64,000 nucleotides of DNA, taken from NCBI RefSeq assembly GCF_026241855.1, contig NZ_JAPJDC010000001.1, positions 1,860,001 through 1,924,000 on the forward strand. The letters run 5' to 3'. Both the position numbers and the translations under genes were made by a program. The notes below the pieces were generated by a model that was not told the origin of the DNA, searched no databases, and was given only the letters and a program-made list of their open reading frames with translations. Below, one piece after another: positions 38,959-46,603 of this stretch; within the stretch, counting starts at the first letter, position 1, and each line of letters begins with the position of its first letter. This stretch comes from Curtobacterium flaccumfaciens pv. betae (GTDB taxonomy: Bacteria > Actinomycetota > Actinomycetes > Actinomycetales > Microbacteriaceae).

Positions 38959-39585
38959 TTGGCGCTCGACACCGCATGGGCCATCGACTGGGTCCGTCGC
39001 ACCGCCGCGACGATCGACGAACACCGCGCCGAGCTCGTCACGCTCGACCGTGAGATCGGGGACGGCGACCACGGCGAGAACCTCGACCGCGGGTTCCGGG
39101 CCGTGCTCGAGGCCGTCGACTCCGGGTCCTTCGACACCCCGGGGGCCGTCCTCAAGACCGTTGCGACGAAGCTCATCTCGACCGTGGGCGGAGCTGCCGG
39201 CCCGCTCTTCGGCACCGCCTACCTGAAGGCGGCACAGGCTGCCGGTGACGCGGCCGAACTCGACACGGACACCCTCGTCGCCGTCCTCACCGCCGCCCGC
39301 GACGGAGTCGTGTCCCGCGGCAAGGCCGCGGTCGGCGACAAGACGATGGTCGACGCGTGGAGCCCCGCGGTCGACGCCGCAGCAGCTGCTGCCGGTGCCG
39401 GCGACGACCCGAAGGCCGTGCTCACCGCAGCAGCCGACGCCGCCGCACGGGGTGCGGCGGACACCGAGCCGCTCGTCGCTCACAAGGGCCGCGCGAGCTA
39501 CCTCGGCGACCGCGCGATCGGCTACCGCGACCCCGGTGCGCAGTCGACCGCGTACATCCTGCGCGCAGCGGTGGACGCAGCGTGA
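38959..39585 (+). CDS. dhaL: Dihydroxyacetone kinase, ADP-binding subunit DhaL
   Basis: 208 residues. The Mg-ADP site is DREIGDGDHGENLDRG (aspartates), with the helical barrel and GVVSRGKAAVGDKTMVDAW. Carries tightly bound ADP that is recharged by DhaM. TTG start with AAGGGAA upstream; overlaps dhaM by 4 bases (GTGA). Confidence 0.95.
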   Translation: MALDTAWAIDWVRRTAATIDEHRAELVTLDREIGDGDHGENLDRGFRAVLEAVDSGSFDTPGAVLKTVATKLISTVGGAAGPLFGTAYLKAAQAAGDAAELDTDTLVAVLTAARDGVVSRGKAAVGDKTMVDAWSPAVDAAAAAAGAGDDPKAVLTAAADAAARGAADTEPLVAHKGRASYLGDRAIGYRDPGAQSTAYILRAAVDAA

Positions 39586-40316
39586 CCGTCGGCATCCTGG
39601 TCGTCTCGCACAGCGCGGCGATCGCGACGGGCACCGTCGAGCTGGCACGGCAGATGGCTGCGGACGTGCCGCTCGTCGCCGCGGGCGGCACGGACGACGG
39701 CGGCATCGGCACGTCGTTCGAGGCGATCACCGCCGGCATCGAGGAACTCGCCCAGGCGGATGCCGTCGTGGTCCTGTGCGACCTCGGCTCCGCCTACCTG
39801 ACGACCGACACCGCGCTCGACTTCCTGGACGACGACGTCCGAGCCCGCGTCCACGTGTCGCAGGCCCCGTTGGTCGAGGGCACGGTGGCGGCAGCGGTCG
39901 CCGCCCAGACGGGCGGTGACGCCGACGCGGTCCTGGCTGCCGCGGCATCGGCCGCGGGTTCCGAGGCGGACGCGAGCAGCGCCTCCCGTCCGTCCGGTGA
40001 CCAGCCTGGAGGCACGGGGCCGGCCGACGGGGCTGCCCCCGTCGACGACGCGGCCGGGTCCGACCGCGTCAGCGCGTCGGTCGAGCTGGTCAACGAGACC
40101 GGGCTGCACGCCCGGCCCGCCGCGGAGTTCGTGAAGACGGCGGCGAAGTACGACGCGAGCGTGCACGTCAACGGCGTGGACGCGAAGAGCCTGCTGGCGA
40201 TCATGGCCCTGGCGCTGCCGAAGGGTGCGACGGTGTCGATCGACGCGTCCGGGCAGGACGCGCAGTCCGCAGTCGACGCCCTGGTGGAACTGGTCCGGTC
40301 CGGCTTCGGCGAGTGA
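39582..40316 (+). CDS. dhaM: PTS-dependent dihydroxyacetone kinase phosphotransferase DhaM, two-domain form
   Basis: 244 residues: EIIA-DhaM domain (about 1-130, His10 in ILVVSHSAAIATG), an Ala/Gly/Pro linker of about 35, and an HPr domain (165-244) with its active His in ETGLHARPAAEF. The E. coli enzyme has a third, EI-like domain that is absent here, so phosphate must enter from the general EI enzyme. The linker contains a GGAGGC half-motif. Confidence 0.93.
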   Translation: MTVGILVVSHSAAIATGTVELARQMAADVPLVAAGGTDDGGIGTSFEAITAGIEELAQADAVVVLCDLGSAYLTTDTALDFLDDDVRARVHVSQAPLVEGTVAAAVAAQTGGDADAVLAAAASAAGSEADASSASRPSGDQPGGTGPADGAAPVDDAAGSDRVSASVELVNETGLHARPAAEFVKTAAKYDASVHVNGVDAKSLLAIMALALPKGATVSIDASGQDAQSAVDALVELVRSGFGE

Positions 40317-40348
40317 CACCGCCGCCGGGGGAGCCCCCGGCGGCGGTG
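40317..40348 (+). terminator. Terminator after dhaKLM
   Basis: 15-bp perfect stem CACCGCCGCCGGGGG / complement with a 2-base AG gap, starting directly after the dhaM stop. It also lies just beyond the convergent TetR gene. Confidence 0.8.
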
Positions 40349-40358
40349 CCCGTCCCGG

Positions 40359-40937
40359 TCAACGGATCGAGATCGTCCCCGCCAGGTCGAGGTCCGAGGG
40401 GCCGCCGGTGACCCCGGCGTCTGCGAGCAGGGTGGCACCGAACACGGCGCTCCAGAACGTGCGGGCGTCCCGGGCGACACCGCTCGGGCTGGTCCAGCCC
40501 TGGTCGGCGACGACGCGCTCCAGGTAGCGCTCGGACTGCCGGAACAGCACGGCGAGCAGCAGCCGCACGCGCTCACGCTGCGCCGGGTCGTCCCCGGCTG
40601 CCCCGAGCGCGCGCACCACGAGCGGGGTCGACGGCATCGCGAGGGCGGTGCGGGCGAGGACCTGTCGGAACGACTCCGGCGAGCGCGCACGACGGCCGGC
40701 CGCCTGCAGTCGCGTGGTGTCGCGGAGGAACAACGCGAAGGCGGCGTCGAGCACCAGACGGTCCTTCGAGCCGTAGTGGTGCGTGATCTGGTTCGGGTAG
40801 ACACCCGCGGCCCGGGCGACCTCGCTGACGGTGACGCTCCGAGCGCCCGCGCTGAGCAGTCCGGCCGTCGCGGCGAGGATCTTCGCCCGTGTCGCCGCGC
40901 CGCGAGCCGTGCCGGAGCCGTCCACCGTGGTTGCCAT
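40359..40937 (-). CDS. TetR-family repressor, likely of the adjacent ketosynthase gene
   Basis: 192 residues: helix-turn-helix TVSEVARAAGVYPNQITHHYGSKDRL at about 35-60 (YPNQITHHYGSKD is the recognition-helix segment), then a helical ligand-binding domain. ATG at 40935-40937; an upstream in-frame start at 40973 would overlap the operator. Divergent from the ketosynthase with palindromes in the 54-bp gap, so it probably represses both. Ligand unknown; an acyl compound is a guess. Confidence 0.85.
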   Translation of the reverse strand: MATTVDGSGTARGAATRAKILAATAGLLSAGARSVTVSEVARAAGVYPNQITHHYGSKDRLVLDAAFALFLRDTTRLQAAGRRARSPESFRQVLARTALAMPSTPLVVRALGAAGDDPAQRERVRLLLAVLFRQSERYLERVVADQGWTSPSGVARDARTFWSAVFGATLLADAGVTGGPSDLDLAGTISIR

Positions 40938-40944
40938 GTCGGAA

Positions 40945-40981
40945 TTGTACGTGGTACAACTCAACTTGTTCAACGTACAAG
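40945..40981. promoter_or_regulatory. Probable TetR operator between divergent genes
   Basis: TTGTAC-GTG-GTACAA at 40945-40959 is a perfect 6+3+6 palindrome. CTTGT-N7-ACAAG at 40965-40981 is a second, weaker one sharing GTACAA. Both lie between the two start codons, with the second touching the GAGGAG ribosome site of the ketosynthase. Confidence 0.7.
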
Positions 40982-40991
40982 AGGAGTTCCC

Positions 40992-42212
40992 GTGGACATC
41001 GTCATCACCGGCTACGGCGCGGTCTCACCCTTCGGTCACGGCGTCGCGCCGCTCTGGGACGCCCTGGTGGCCGGTCGCTCCGGCGTCCGGGCCCTGCACC
41101 GCGACGGAGCGCTCTGGGAACAGGTGCCGATCCGGGTCGGGGCCGATGCCGCACTCGACGCCGAGGGTGCGCTCGGGCGGGTCCGTGCGAACCGTCTCGA
41201 CCGCAGTCAGCAGCTGGCACTCGTCGCCGCGGACGAGGCCTGGGCCGACGCCGGTGCCCCCGCGGTGGAGGGCGACCGCCTCGCCGTGGTCATCGGCACC
41301 GGGATCGGGGGAGTGGAGACGCTCCTCGACGCCCACGACGTGCTCGGGGCGTCCGGTGCTCGACGGGTCTCACCGCGCACGGTGCCGATGCTCATGGCGA
41401 ACGGTGCCGCCGCGCAGATCAGCATCGCGTACGGGGCGCGGGGCGGTGCGTACACGACGGTGTCGGCCTGCGCCTCGGGGGCCGAGGCCATCGCCACCGC
41501 CGCGCGGCTCATCGCCACCGGTGAGGCGGACGTCGTCATCACCGGCGGGACCGAGGCCGCGGTCACCCCGGTGACGATGGCGTCGTTCGCCCAGTCGCAG
41601 GCCCTCGCGAAGCCCGACGGCGACGACCCGACGACCCTGTCCCGTCCGTTCGACGCCGACCGCCGCGGCTTCGTCCTCGGTGAGGGCGCCGGCATCGTCG
41701 TGCTCGAGCGTGCCGACCACGCCGCCGCCCGAGGGCAGCGGTCGCACGGCACGCTCGCCGGGTGGGGGATCACCTCGGACGCGCATCACATCACCGCACC
41801 GCTGGCGGACGGCAGCGAGCAGGAGCGGGCGATGCGCGCCGCGATCCGGATGGCGGGCCTCACCGGTGCGGACGTCGACCACGTGAACGCGCACGCGACG
41901 GGTACGCCGGTCGGCGACGTCGGCGAGGCAGCCGCCATCAGCCGTGCGGTGGGGACCGGAGCGCTGGTCACCGCTCCGAAGAGCGCCATCGGGCACATGT
42001 TCGGCGCTGCCGGCGCGGTCGAGGCGATCCTGACCCTGCGGGCGCTGGAGACCAGGACCGTGCCACCGACCCTGAACCTCGACCGGCTCGACCCCGCGGT
42101 GGACCTCGACGTCGTCTCCGGCACCGCCCGGACCGCGCCGCTCCGTGCCGCGTTGAACAACTCGTTCGGGTTCGGCGGTCAGAACGCGTCGCTGGTGTTC
42201 ACCGCGGCGTGA
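40992..42212 (+). CDS. FabF-like beta-ketoacyl-ACP synthase
   Basis: 406 residues, KAS II fold. Active-site Cys in VSACASGAEA, histidines in NAHATGTPVGD and KSAIGHMFGAAGA, C-terminal NNSFGFGGQNAS. Condenses malonyl-ACP with acyl chains. It stands alone without acpP, fabD or fabH, under its own TetR gene, so it may tune membrane acyl chains or serve a special lipid rather than housekeeping synthesis. GTG with GAGGAG. Confidence 0.9.
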   Translation: MDIVITGYGAVSPFGHGVAPLWDALVAGRSGVRALHRDGALWEQVPIRVGADAALDAEGALGRVRANRLDRSQQLALVAADEAWADAGAPAVEGDRLAVVIGTGIGGVETLLDAHDVLGASGARRVSPRTVPMLMANGAAAQISIAYGARGGAYTTVSACASGAEAIATAARLIATGEADVVITGGTEAAVTPVTMASFAQSQALAKPDGDDPTTLSRPFDADRRGFVLGEGAGIVVLERADHAAARGQRSHGTLAGWGITSDAHHITAPLADGSEQERAMRAAIRMAGLTGADVDHVNAHATGTPVGDVGEAAAISRAVGTGALVTAPKSAIGHMFGAAGAVEAILTLRALETRTVPPTLNLDRLDPAVDLDVVSGTARTAPLRAALNNSFGFGGQNASLVFTAA

Positions 42213-43044
42213 GCTCCTGCAGGCCGGTGACCCGGAGCAGGTCGAGCTTCGCGGCGTCCTCGGAGCCCGGCACGACCGTGTAGACGACGATCCGCAGGTC
42301 ACCGCCGGGGACGCTCAGCACGTCGCAGTCGATCTCCACCGGCCCGACGGGCGTGTGCACGACCTTGCGGCTCGCACGGTGCTCGGCGATCCGGCCGGTC
42401 TCCCAGCGGCGGGCGAACTCGGGGGACTCCCGCAGCAGCCGTTCGACCAGGTCCGCCAGGTCACGGTCCGCCGGGTAGCGCCCGTAGGCCTGCCGCAGGT
42501 CGGCGGCGAGGTCGCTCGAGAACTCCTCCTGGTGCTCGTCGTCCCAGTCCACCCCGTCGCGCTCCTGCGTGAAGTGCCGCCAGACCAGGTTGCGATCGAG
42601 CCCGACGTACCGCGAGGGGTCGCCGTTCACCGCGGCCCACAGCTCGTTCCAGAGCACGATGTCATGGGTGGCCGTGAACACCGCGAGCGGCACGTCGCCG
42701 AGCCGGTCGACCAGCCGCTGCACGCCGGGCGTGATGTGCCGCGGCACCACCTGACGCGACGGCGGGGCGACGCCGGCCACCCGGCACAGGTGGTCCCGCT
42801 CCTCGGACGACAGCCGGAGCGCCGTCGCGAGGGCCGCGAGCAGCTGCGGCGACGGGTTCGTCGCCCGGCCCTGCTCGAGGCGGACGACGTAGTCGACGCT
42901 CACGCCCGCCAGCGCGGCGAGCTCCTCGCGGCGGAGGCCCGGGGTCCGTCTGCCGGGACCGGCCGGCAGGCCGACCGCCTCGGGACGCACCCGGTCACGC
43001 CAGGAACGCAACACGTTCGCGAACTCGCTCATGACCACCATCAT
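42199..43044 (-). CDS. MmyB-type helix-turn-helix regulator
   Basis: 281 residues: N-terminal XRE-like HTH (TPGLRREELAALAGVSVDYV, then RLEQGRATNPSPQLL), followed by an MmyB-like PAS-type ligand domain (AVFTATHDIVLWNELWAAVNGD, quoted in part). Such genes typically sit divergent from an SDR gene that they regulate, as here. I start at the ATG ending 43044 for its AGGAGG; ATG 43032 is an alternative. Its stop overlaps the convergent ketosynthase by 14 bases. Confidence 0.88.
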   Translation of the reverse strand: MMVVMSEFANVLRSWRDRVRPEAVGLPAGPGRRTPGLRREELAALAGVSVDYVVRLEQGRATNPSPQLLAALATALRLSSEERDHLCRVAGVAPPSRQVVPRHITPGVQRLVDRLGDVPLAVFTATHDIVLWNELWAAVNGDPSRYVGLDRNLVWRHFTQERDGVDWDDEHQEEFSSDLAADLRQAYGRYPADRDLADLVERLLRESPEFARRWETGRIAEHRASRKVVHTPVGPVEIDCDVLSVPGGDLRIVVYTVVPGSEDAAKLDLLRVTGLQELTPR

Positions 43045-43134
43045 CGCCCCGCGCCTCCTGTCCGTCCTGGTACTGCCGGTCCCACCGTCGCACCGTGCCT
43101 GGGGGAGCCGGGCCGGCGGGGGCAGGCTGGGCAC

Positions 43135-43815
43135 ATGACAACGACACTGATCACCGGGGCCAACCGCAGCCTCGGACTCGAGACCGCACGCCGACTGATC
43201 GAGGCCGGCCACACCGTCCACGCCGGCATGCGCGACCCCGCCGCCGGAGACGACGCCCGCGCACTCGGCGCCCACGTCGTGCGGCTGGACGTCACCGACC
43301 AGGCCAGCATCGACGCGGCGATCGCGACGATCCCCGAACTCGACGTCCTCGTCAACAACGCCGGGATCCTCGGCACCTCGTTCGGGGTCGACGACCTCGA
43401 CGCGAGCGCGATGGCGACAGTGCTCGACACCAACGTCACCGGCATCGTCCGGGTGACCCAGGCCGCGCTGCCACTGCTGCGACGCTCGGCAGCACCCGTC
43501 ATCGTGAACGTCTCGTCGGGGGTGGGCTTCCCGCGCTGGCTGACGACGCCGGGGCACGACGAGTACGGGGTGCCGGCGGTGCCGTACGCGGCGTCGAAGG
43601 CGGCCGTGATCGCGTTGACCGTGCAGTACGCGAAGAACCTGCCGGGGTTCCGGGTGAACGCGAGCGACCCGGGCTACACCGCGACGGAGTTCAACGGGTT
43701 CGGCGGACACCAGACGATCACCGAGGGCACCGACGCCACGGTCATGCTCGCGACGATCGGCACCGACGGGCCGACGGGGGAGTTCCACAACCGCGAGGGA
43801 CGCATCGAGTACTGA
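43135..43815 (+). CDS. Short-chain dehydrogenase/reductase
   Basis: 226 residues: nucleotide motif TLITGANRSLGLE, VNNAGILG, active-site YAASK. Substrate unknown. The adjacent divergent MmyB-type regulator is the likely controller. A CAGGCT box six bases before ATG hints at a leaderless transcript. Confidence 0.88.
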   Translation: MTTTLITGANRSLGLETARRLIEAGHTVHAGMRDPAAGDDARALGAHVVRLDVTDQASIDAAIATIPELDVLVNNAGILGTSFGVDDLDASAMATVLDTNVTGIVRVTQAALPLLRRSAAPVIVNVSSGVGFPRWLTTPGHDEYGVPAVPYAASKAAVIALTVQYAKNLPGFRVNASDPGYTATEFNGFGGHQTITEGTDATVMLATIGTDGPTGEFHNREGRIEY

Positions 43816-43829
43816 GGGGCAACGCTCCG

Positions 43830-44270
43830 TCAGTCGTGCACGTCGGCACCGAACCCCGGCCCGGGGCGCATCATCCAGCCGTCCGGGTCGGGCAGCGGGC
43901 GGAACCCGAACCGCTCGTACAGCCCGTGGGCATCCGCGGTGAACAGGGCGAAGCGCTTCAGGCCGAGCGGCTCGACCGCCTCGGTCACGCCGCGCACGAG
44001 TGCGACCCCGACACCGCGGCCCCGGGCGTCGGGGTCCACGAACACGTCGGCGAGCCACCCGAACGTCACGCCGTCGGTGATCACCCGCGCGTAGCCGAGC
44101 TGCGCGCCGGTCGTCGCGTCGTACACGCCGAAGTTCCGGGAGCCGGCGATGATCGCCTCCTGCGTCGCCCGGTCACGCCCGCGGGCCCAGTACGACTCCT
44201 CGCTCAGCCAGCGGTGCACGCGGTCGACGTCGAGGTCGGCGGGGTCGGCGGAGAAGCGCAGATCGGTCAC
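43830..44270 (-). CDS. GNAT-family N-acetyltransferase
   Basis: 146 residues from GTG 44268-44270. Acetyl-CoA loop VFVDPDARGRGVGVALVRG, then LFTADAHGLYERFGFRPL, typical of GNAT enzymes acting on small molecules or protein N-termini. Substrate not predictable. Start uncertain, no clear Shine-Dalgarno. Confidence 0.85.
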   Translation of the reverse strand: MTDLRFSADPADLDVDRVHRWLSEESYWARGRDRATQEAIIAGSRNFGVYDATTGAQLGYARVITDGVTFGWLADVFVDPDARGRGVGVALVRGVTEAVEPLGLKRFALFTADAHGLYERFGFRPLPDPDGWMMRPGPGFGADVHD

Positions 44271-44417
44271 GTGACGAGTCAACCGGCGGATGCGCCTGCG
44301 GCGCAACGGCCGATCGGGTCGGGGTGGACCGCTCGCGTGGTCGGGTGGCCGGGTGCCCGTCGGCCTGGAGGCCCGTGGGGACCCCGACGCGCGGGTCGCG
44401 TCTGTCAGGATGGCCGC

Positions 44418-45449
44418 ATGCGCGCCGTCCAGTACTCCCAGTTCGGTTCCGTCCCCTCGATCGTCGACCTGCCGGAACCGGTCGCGCCCGAGCACGGCGT
44501 CGTCGTCCGGGTGGCTGCCACCGGTGTCTGTCGCAGCGACTGGCACGCGTGGAAGGGGCACGACGACTCGGTGCGGCTGCCGCACGTGCCCGGCCACGAG
44601 TTCGCTGGTGTCGTCGCGGCGATCGGGGCGGGCGTCCAGCGCTTCGCCGTCGGCGACCGGGTCACGGCCCCGTTCGTGTTCGCCTGCGGGACCTGCGCCG
44701 AATGCCTCGACGGCGCCACCCAGGTGTGCACCGCCCAGCAGCAGCCCGGGTTCGACCTGCAGGGCTCGTACGCGGACTCCCTGGTCGTCCCGCACGCCGA
44801 CCTCAACCTCGTCGCGCTGCCGGACGCCGTGGACTTCTCGGTGGCGGCGGCGCTCGGCTGCCGGTTCGGCACCGCGTTCCACGCCCTGCACGCCCGAGGG
44901 CGCGTCGCCGCAGGGGAGTGGGTCGTGGTCTACGGCTGCGGGGGAGTCGGACTCTCCGCGGTCATGGTCGCCGTGGCCGCCGGCGCGCACGTCGTCGCCG
45001 TCGACGTCTCCACGGCCGCACTCGAGCGCGCCACCGCCCTGGGCGCCGACACCGTGCTGATGGACGCCGATGCCGTCACGACGGTCCGATCCCGCACGGG
45101 TGGCGGAGCGCACCTCTCGCTCGACGCCTACGGCAGCCGTGCCACCTCCGTCGCCGCCGTGGCGTCCCTGCGTCCGCGCGGCCGGCACGTGCAGGTCGGG
45201 CTGCTCCTCGACGACGAAGCCACTCCGGCGATCCCGATGGGCCGGATCATCGCCGACGAACTCGAACTGCTCGGCAGCCACGGCGCAGCGGTCGGGGAGT
45301 ACGGCGCGATGCTCGACGCCGTCGTGGCGGGGCGACTGCGTCCGGAGCAGACGATCGGCCGCACGATCGGCTTCGACGACCTGCCCGAGGCGCTCGTCGC
45401 GATGGACCGACCCGCGACGTCGTCGGGCATGACCGTCGCGGTGTTCTGA
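44418..45449 (+). CDS. Zinc-dependent alcohol dehydrogenase (MDR family)
   Basis: 343 residues. Catalytic zinc ligands in ATGVCRSDWHAW and PGHEFAG, the structural four-Cys zinc loop CGTCAECLDGATQVC, and NAD(P) fold VVYGCGGVGLSAVMVA. Substrate unknown; alcohol or polyol. CAGGAT six bases before ATG suggests a leaderless message. Confidence 0.9.
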   Translation: MRAVQYSQFGSVPSIVDLPEPVAPEHGVVVRVAATGVCRSDWHAWKGHDDSVRLPHVPGHEFAGVVAAIGAGVQRFAVGDRVTAPFVFACGTCAECLDGATQVCTAQQQPGFDLQGSYADSLVVPHADLNLVALPDAVDFSVAAALGCRFGTAFHALHARGRVAAGEWVVVYGCGGVGLSAVMVAVAAGAHVVAVDVSTAALERATALGADTVLMDADAVTTVRSRTGGGAHLSLDAYGSRATSVAAVASLRPRGRHVQVGLLLDDEATPAIPMGRIIADELELLGSHGAAVGEYGAMLDAVVAGRLRPEQTIGRTIGFDDLPEALVAMDRPATSSGMTVAVF

Positions 45450-45465
45450 GGCTCGGGCGTTCCCG

Positions 45466-46101
45466 TCAGCCCTCGGTCCGCGCGTCCGCGCCTCGGCGGA
45501 TGCGCAGCACGACCGCGCCGATGACCAGCACCGCGAGGATCCCGACGACCCCGAACAGGAGCGCCTGCCCGCCGTGCCCGTGCGCGTGCGTACCGGCACC
45601 GGTGTTCGATGCGGCTGCCGCTGCAGTGGAGACAGCGGACGGCGTGGCCGCGGCCGTCGGGCTGGTCGTGGGCGGGGGAACGGACTGCGATGCGGCCGGT
45701 TCCACCGTGAACGCGAGCTGCCCCTCGATCGGATGGCCGTCGGGGGAGACGTACCGCCAGACGACGGTGTGCGGGCCGGGGGAGAGCGACACCGCCTTCG
45801 ACATCGTGGTGCCCTCGACGGTCACCGCTCCGGAGGACTCGTCGGTACCACCGTCATCGCGGACCTCGACGCGCAGACCGGCTTCGAGCCCGGCCAGCGG
45901 TGCCTCGCTGAAGGTGAGCGTGACTCGCTCAAGGTCGGTGGCGACCGTGGCGCCGTCCGCCGGATCACTCGAGGTCAGCGCCGCGTGCGCCGACGCGGGT
46001 GTCGTGCCGATCAGCACGAGGAACGCGGACAGGGCGACGGCGAACAGGACCCGGGGTGTCACGGTTCGGGAGCGGCGTTGGTCATCTCGGTGATCGTGCA
46101 C
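45466..46101 (-). CDS. CopC-domain exported, membrane-anchored protein
   Basis: 211 residues: signal peptide (LFAVALSAFLVLIGTTPASAHA), mature N-terminal His after the ASA cleavage site, CopC beta-barrel (HAALTSSDPADGA, then RYVSPDGHPIEGQLAF), a Pro/Thr/Ala linker with HAHGHGG, and a C-terminal membrane helix. The N-terminal His plus SPDGHPI pattern is the Cu(II) site of CopC. No CopD gene is adjacent. GTG start; a downstream GTG (residue 14) is possible. Confidence 0.88.
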   Translation of the reverse strand: MHDHRDDQRRSRTVTPRVLFAVALSAFLVLIGTTPASAHAALTSSDPADGATVATDLERVTLTFSEAPLAGLEAGLRVEVRDDGGTDESSGAVTVEGTTMSKAVSLSPGPHTVVWRYVSPDGHPIEGQLAFTVEPAASQSVPPPTTSPTAAATPSAVSTAAAAASNTGAGTHAHGHGGQALLFGVVGILAVLVIGAVVLRIRRGADARTEG

Positions 46102-46162
46102 ACGTCCACGCTAGGGAAGCGATGTCGAGCGTGCCGTCAGCCGAGCGGACCGGGTGGTAACA

Positions 46163-46196
46163 CCTGAGTTGACATGAGCCTGAGTTGACATAATAT
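46163..46196 (+). promoter_or_regulatory. Near-consensus promoter with duplicated CCTGAGTTGACAT
   Basis: CCTGAGTTGACAT occurs at 46163-46175 and 46179-46191. The first TTGACA (46169-46174), 16 bp, and TAATAT (46191-46196) make an almost perfect sigma-70 promoter firing to the right. The AT-rich palindrome-like ATAATATGCATTAT follows. No rightward protein gene lies downstream. Confidence 0.65.
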
Positions 46197-46202
46197 GCAT
46201 TA

Positions 46203-46288
46203 TCGGCGCACAGCTGGAAGTCCGCGGAGAGCGCTGAGTGAGCAGAAAAGGTCGAGTCCGTACTCCGGACTCGACCTTTTCTGCTCAC
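46203..46288 (+). ncRNA. Candidate ~86-nt small RNA ending in hairpin B
   Basis: Inferred transcript from the promoter at 46169-46196 to the end of the 23-bp hairpin at 46238-46288. There is no credible ORF with a ribosome site inside. It lies between the CopC-like gene and a small acidic-protein gene, both on the other strand. Existence is a prediction. Confidence 0.35.
46238..46288. terminator. Long perfect hairpin, copy B
   Basis: 23-bp perfect stem (left arm begins GTGAGCAGAAAAGGTCGAGT) around TACTC. Located 15 bp past the stop of the small minus-strand gene at 46304, so it can end that transcript and also the predicted rightward RNA. Confidence 0.85.
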
Positions 46289-46303
46289 CGGGTGACGACG
46301 GCG

Positions 46304-46459
46304 TCAGTCGGCGGGCTTCGTCGGGACGTCGTCGGCGTCGATCTCGAGCGCTGCCGGCTCGCCGCCCTGTTCCTCCAGGGTGTCCTGGTCGGTGTCGGGC
46401 TGCTCCGGCGACTCGCTCTGGGTGGTCTCTTCGGCTGGGTCAGGCTGGCTGTAGCTCAT
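46304..46459 (-). CDS. Small acidic, probably disordered protein (51 aa)
   Basis: ATG at 46457-46459 to TGA at 46304-46306. Begins MSYSQPDPAEETTQSESPE and continues with Glu, Asp, Gln and Pro; no hydrophobic core. Bracketed by hairpins B and C. No clear Shine-Dalgarno. Codon use is like the host. Function unknown; similar in character to 718-933. Confidence 0.55.
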   Translation of the reverse strand: MSYSQPDPAEETTQSESPEQPDTDQDTLEEQGGEPAALEIDADDVPTKPAD

Positions 46460-46518
46460 GCGCCGGACGGTACGCCCGGGTTCCTGAACAGCTGCAAGCT
46501 CGACGCCGGAGACACCTG

Positions 46519-46569
46519 GTGAGCAGCAATGGTCGAGTCCATCCGCAGGACTCGACCATTGCTGCTCAC
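46519..46569. terminator. Long perfect hairpin, copy C
   Basis: 22-bp perfect stem (left arm begins GTGAGCAGCAATGGTCGAGT) around a 7-base loop. Lies 35 bp past the stop of the UvrA-like gene on the minus strand and upstream of the small acidic gene. Confidence 0.85.
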
Positions 46570-46603
46570 GATGCGAAGCGCACCACTCACATGTTCCCCC
46601 GGC

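Noticed and set aside
42199..44058. Extension of the MmyB-type gene upstream to 44058
   Set aside because: The extra 340 codons run antisense to the SDR and have no domain; AGGAGG before the ATG ending at 43044 marks the real start.
46184..46204. Zur or Fur box at ATAATATGCATTAT
   Set aside because: The AT-rich palindrome has the wrong spacing for known zinc or iron boxes, and no zinc- or iron-uptake gene is adjacent; promoter elements explain it better.
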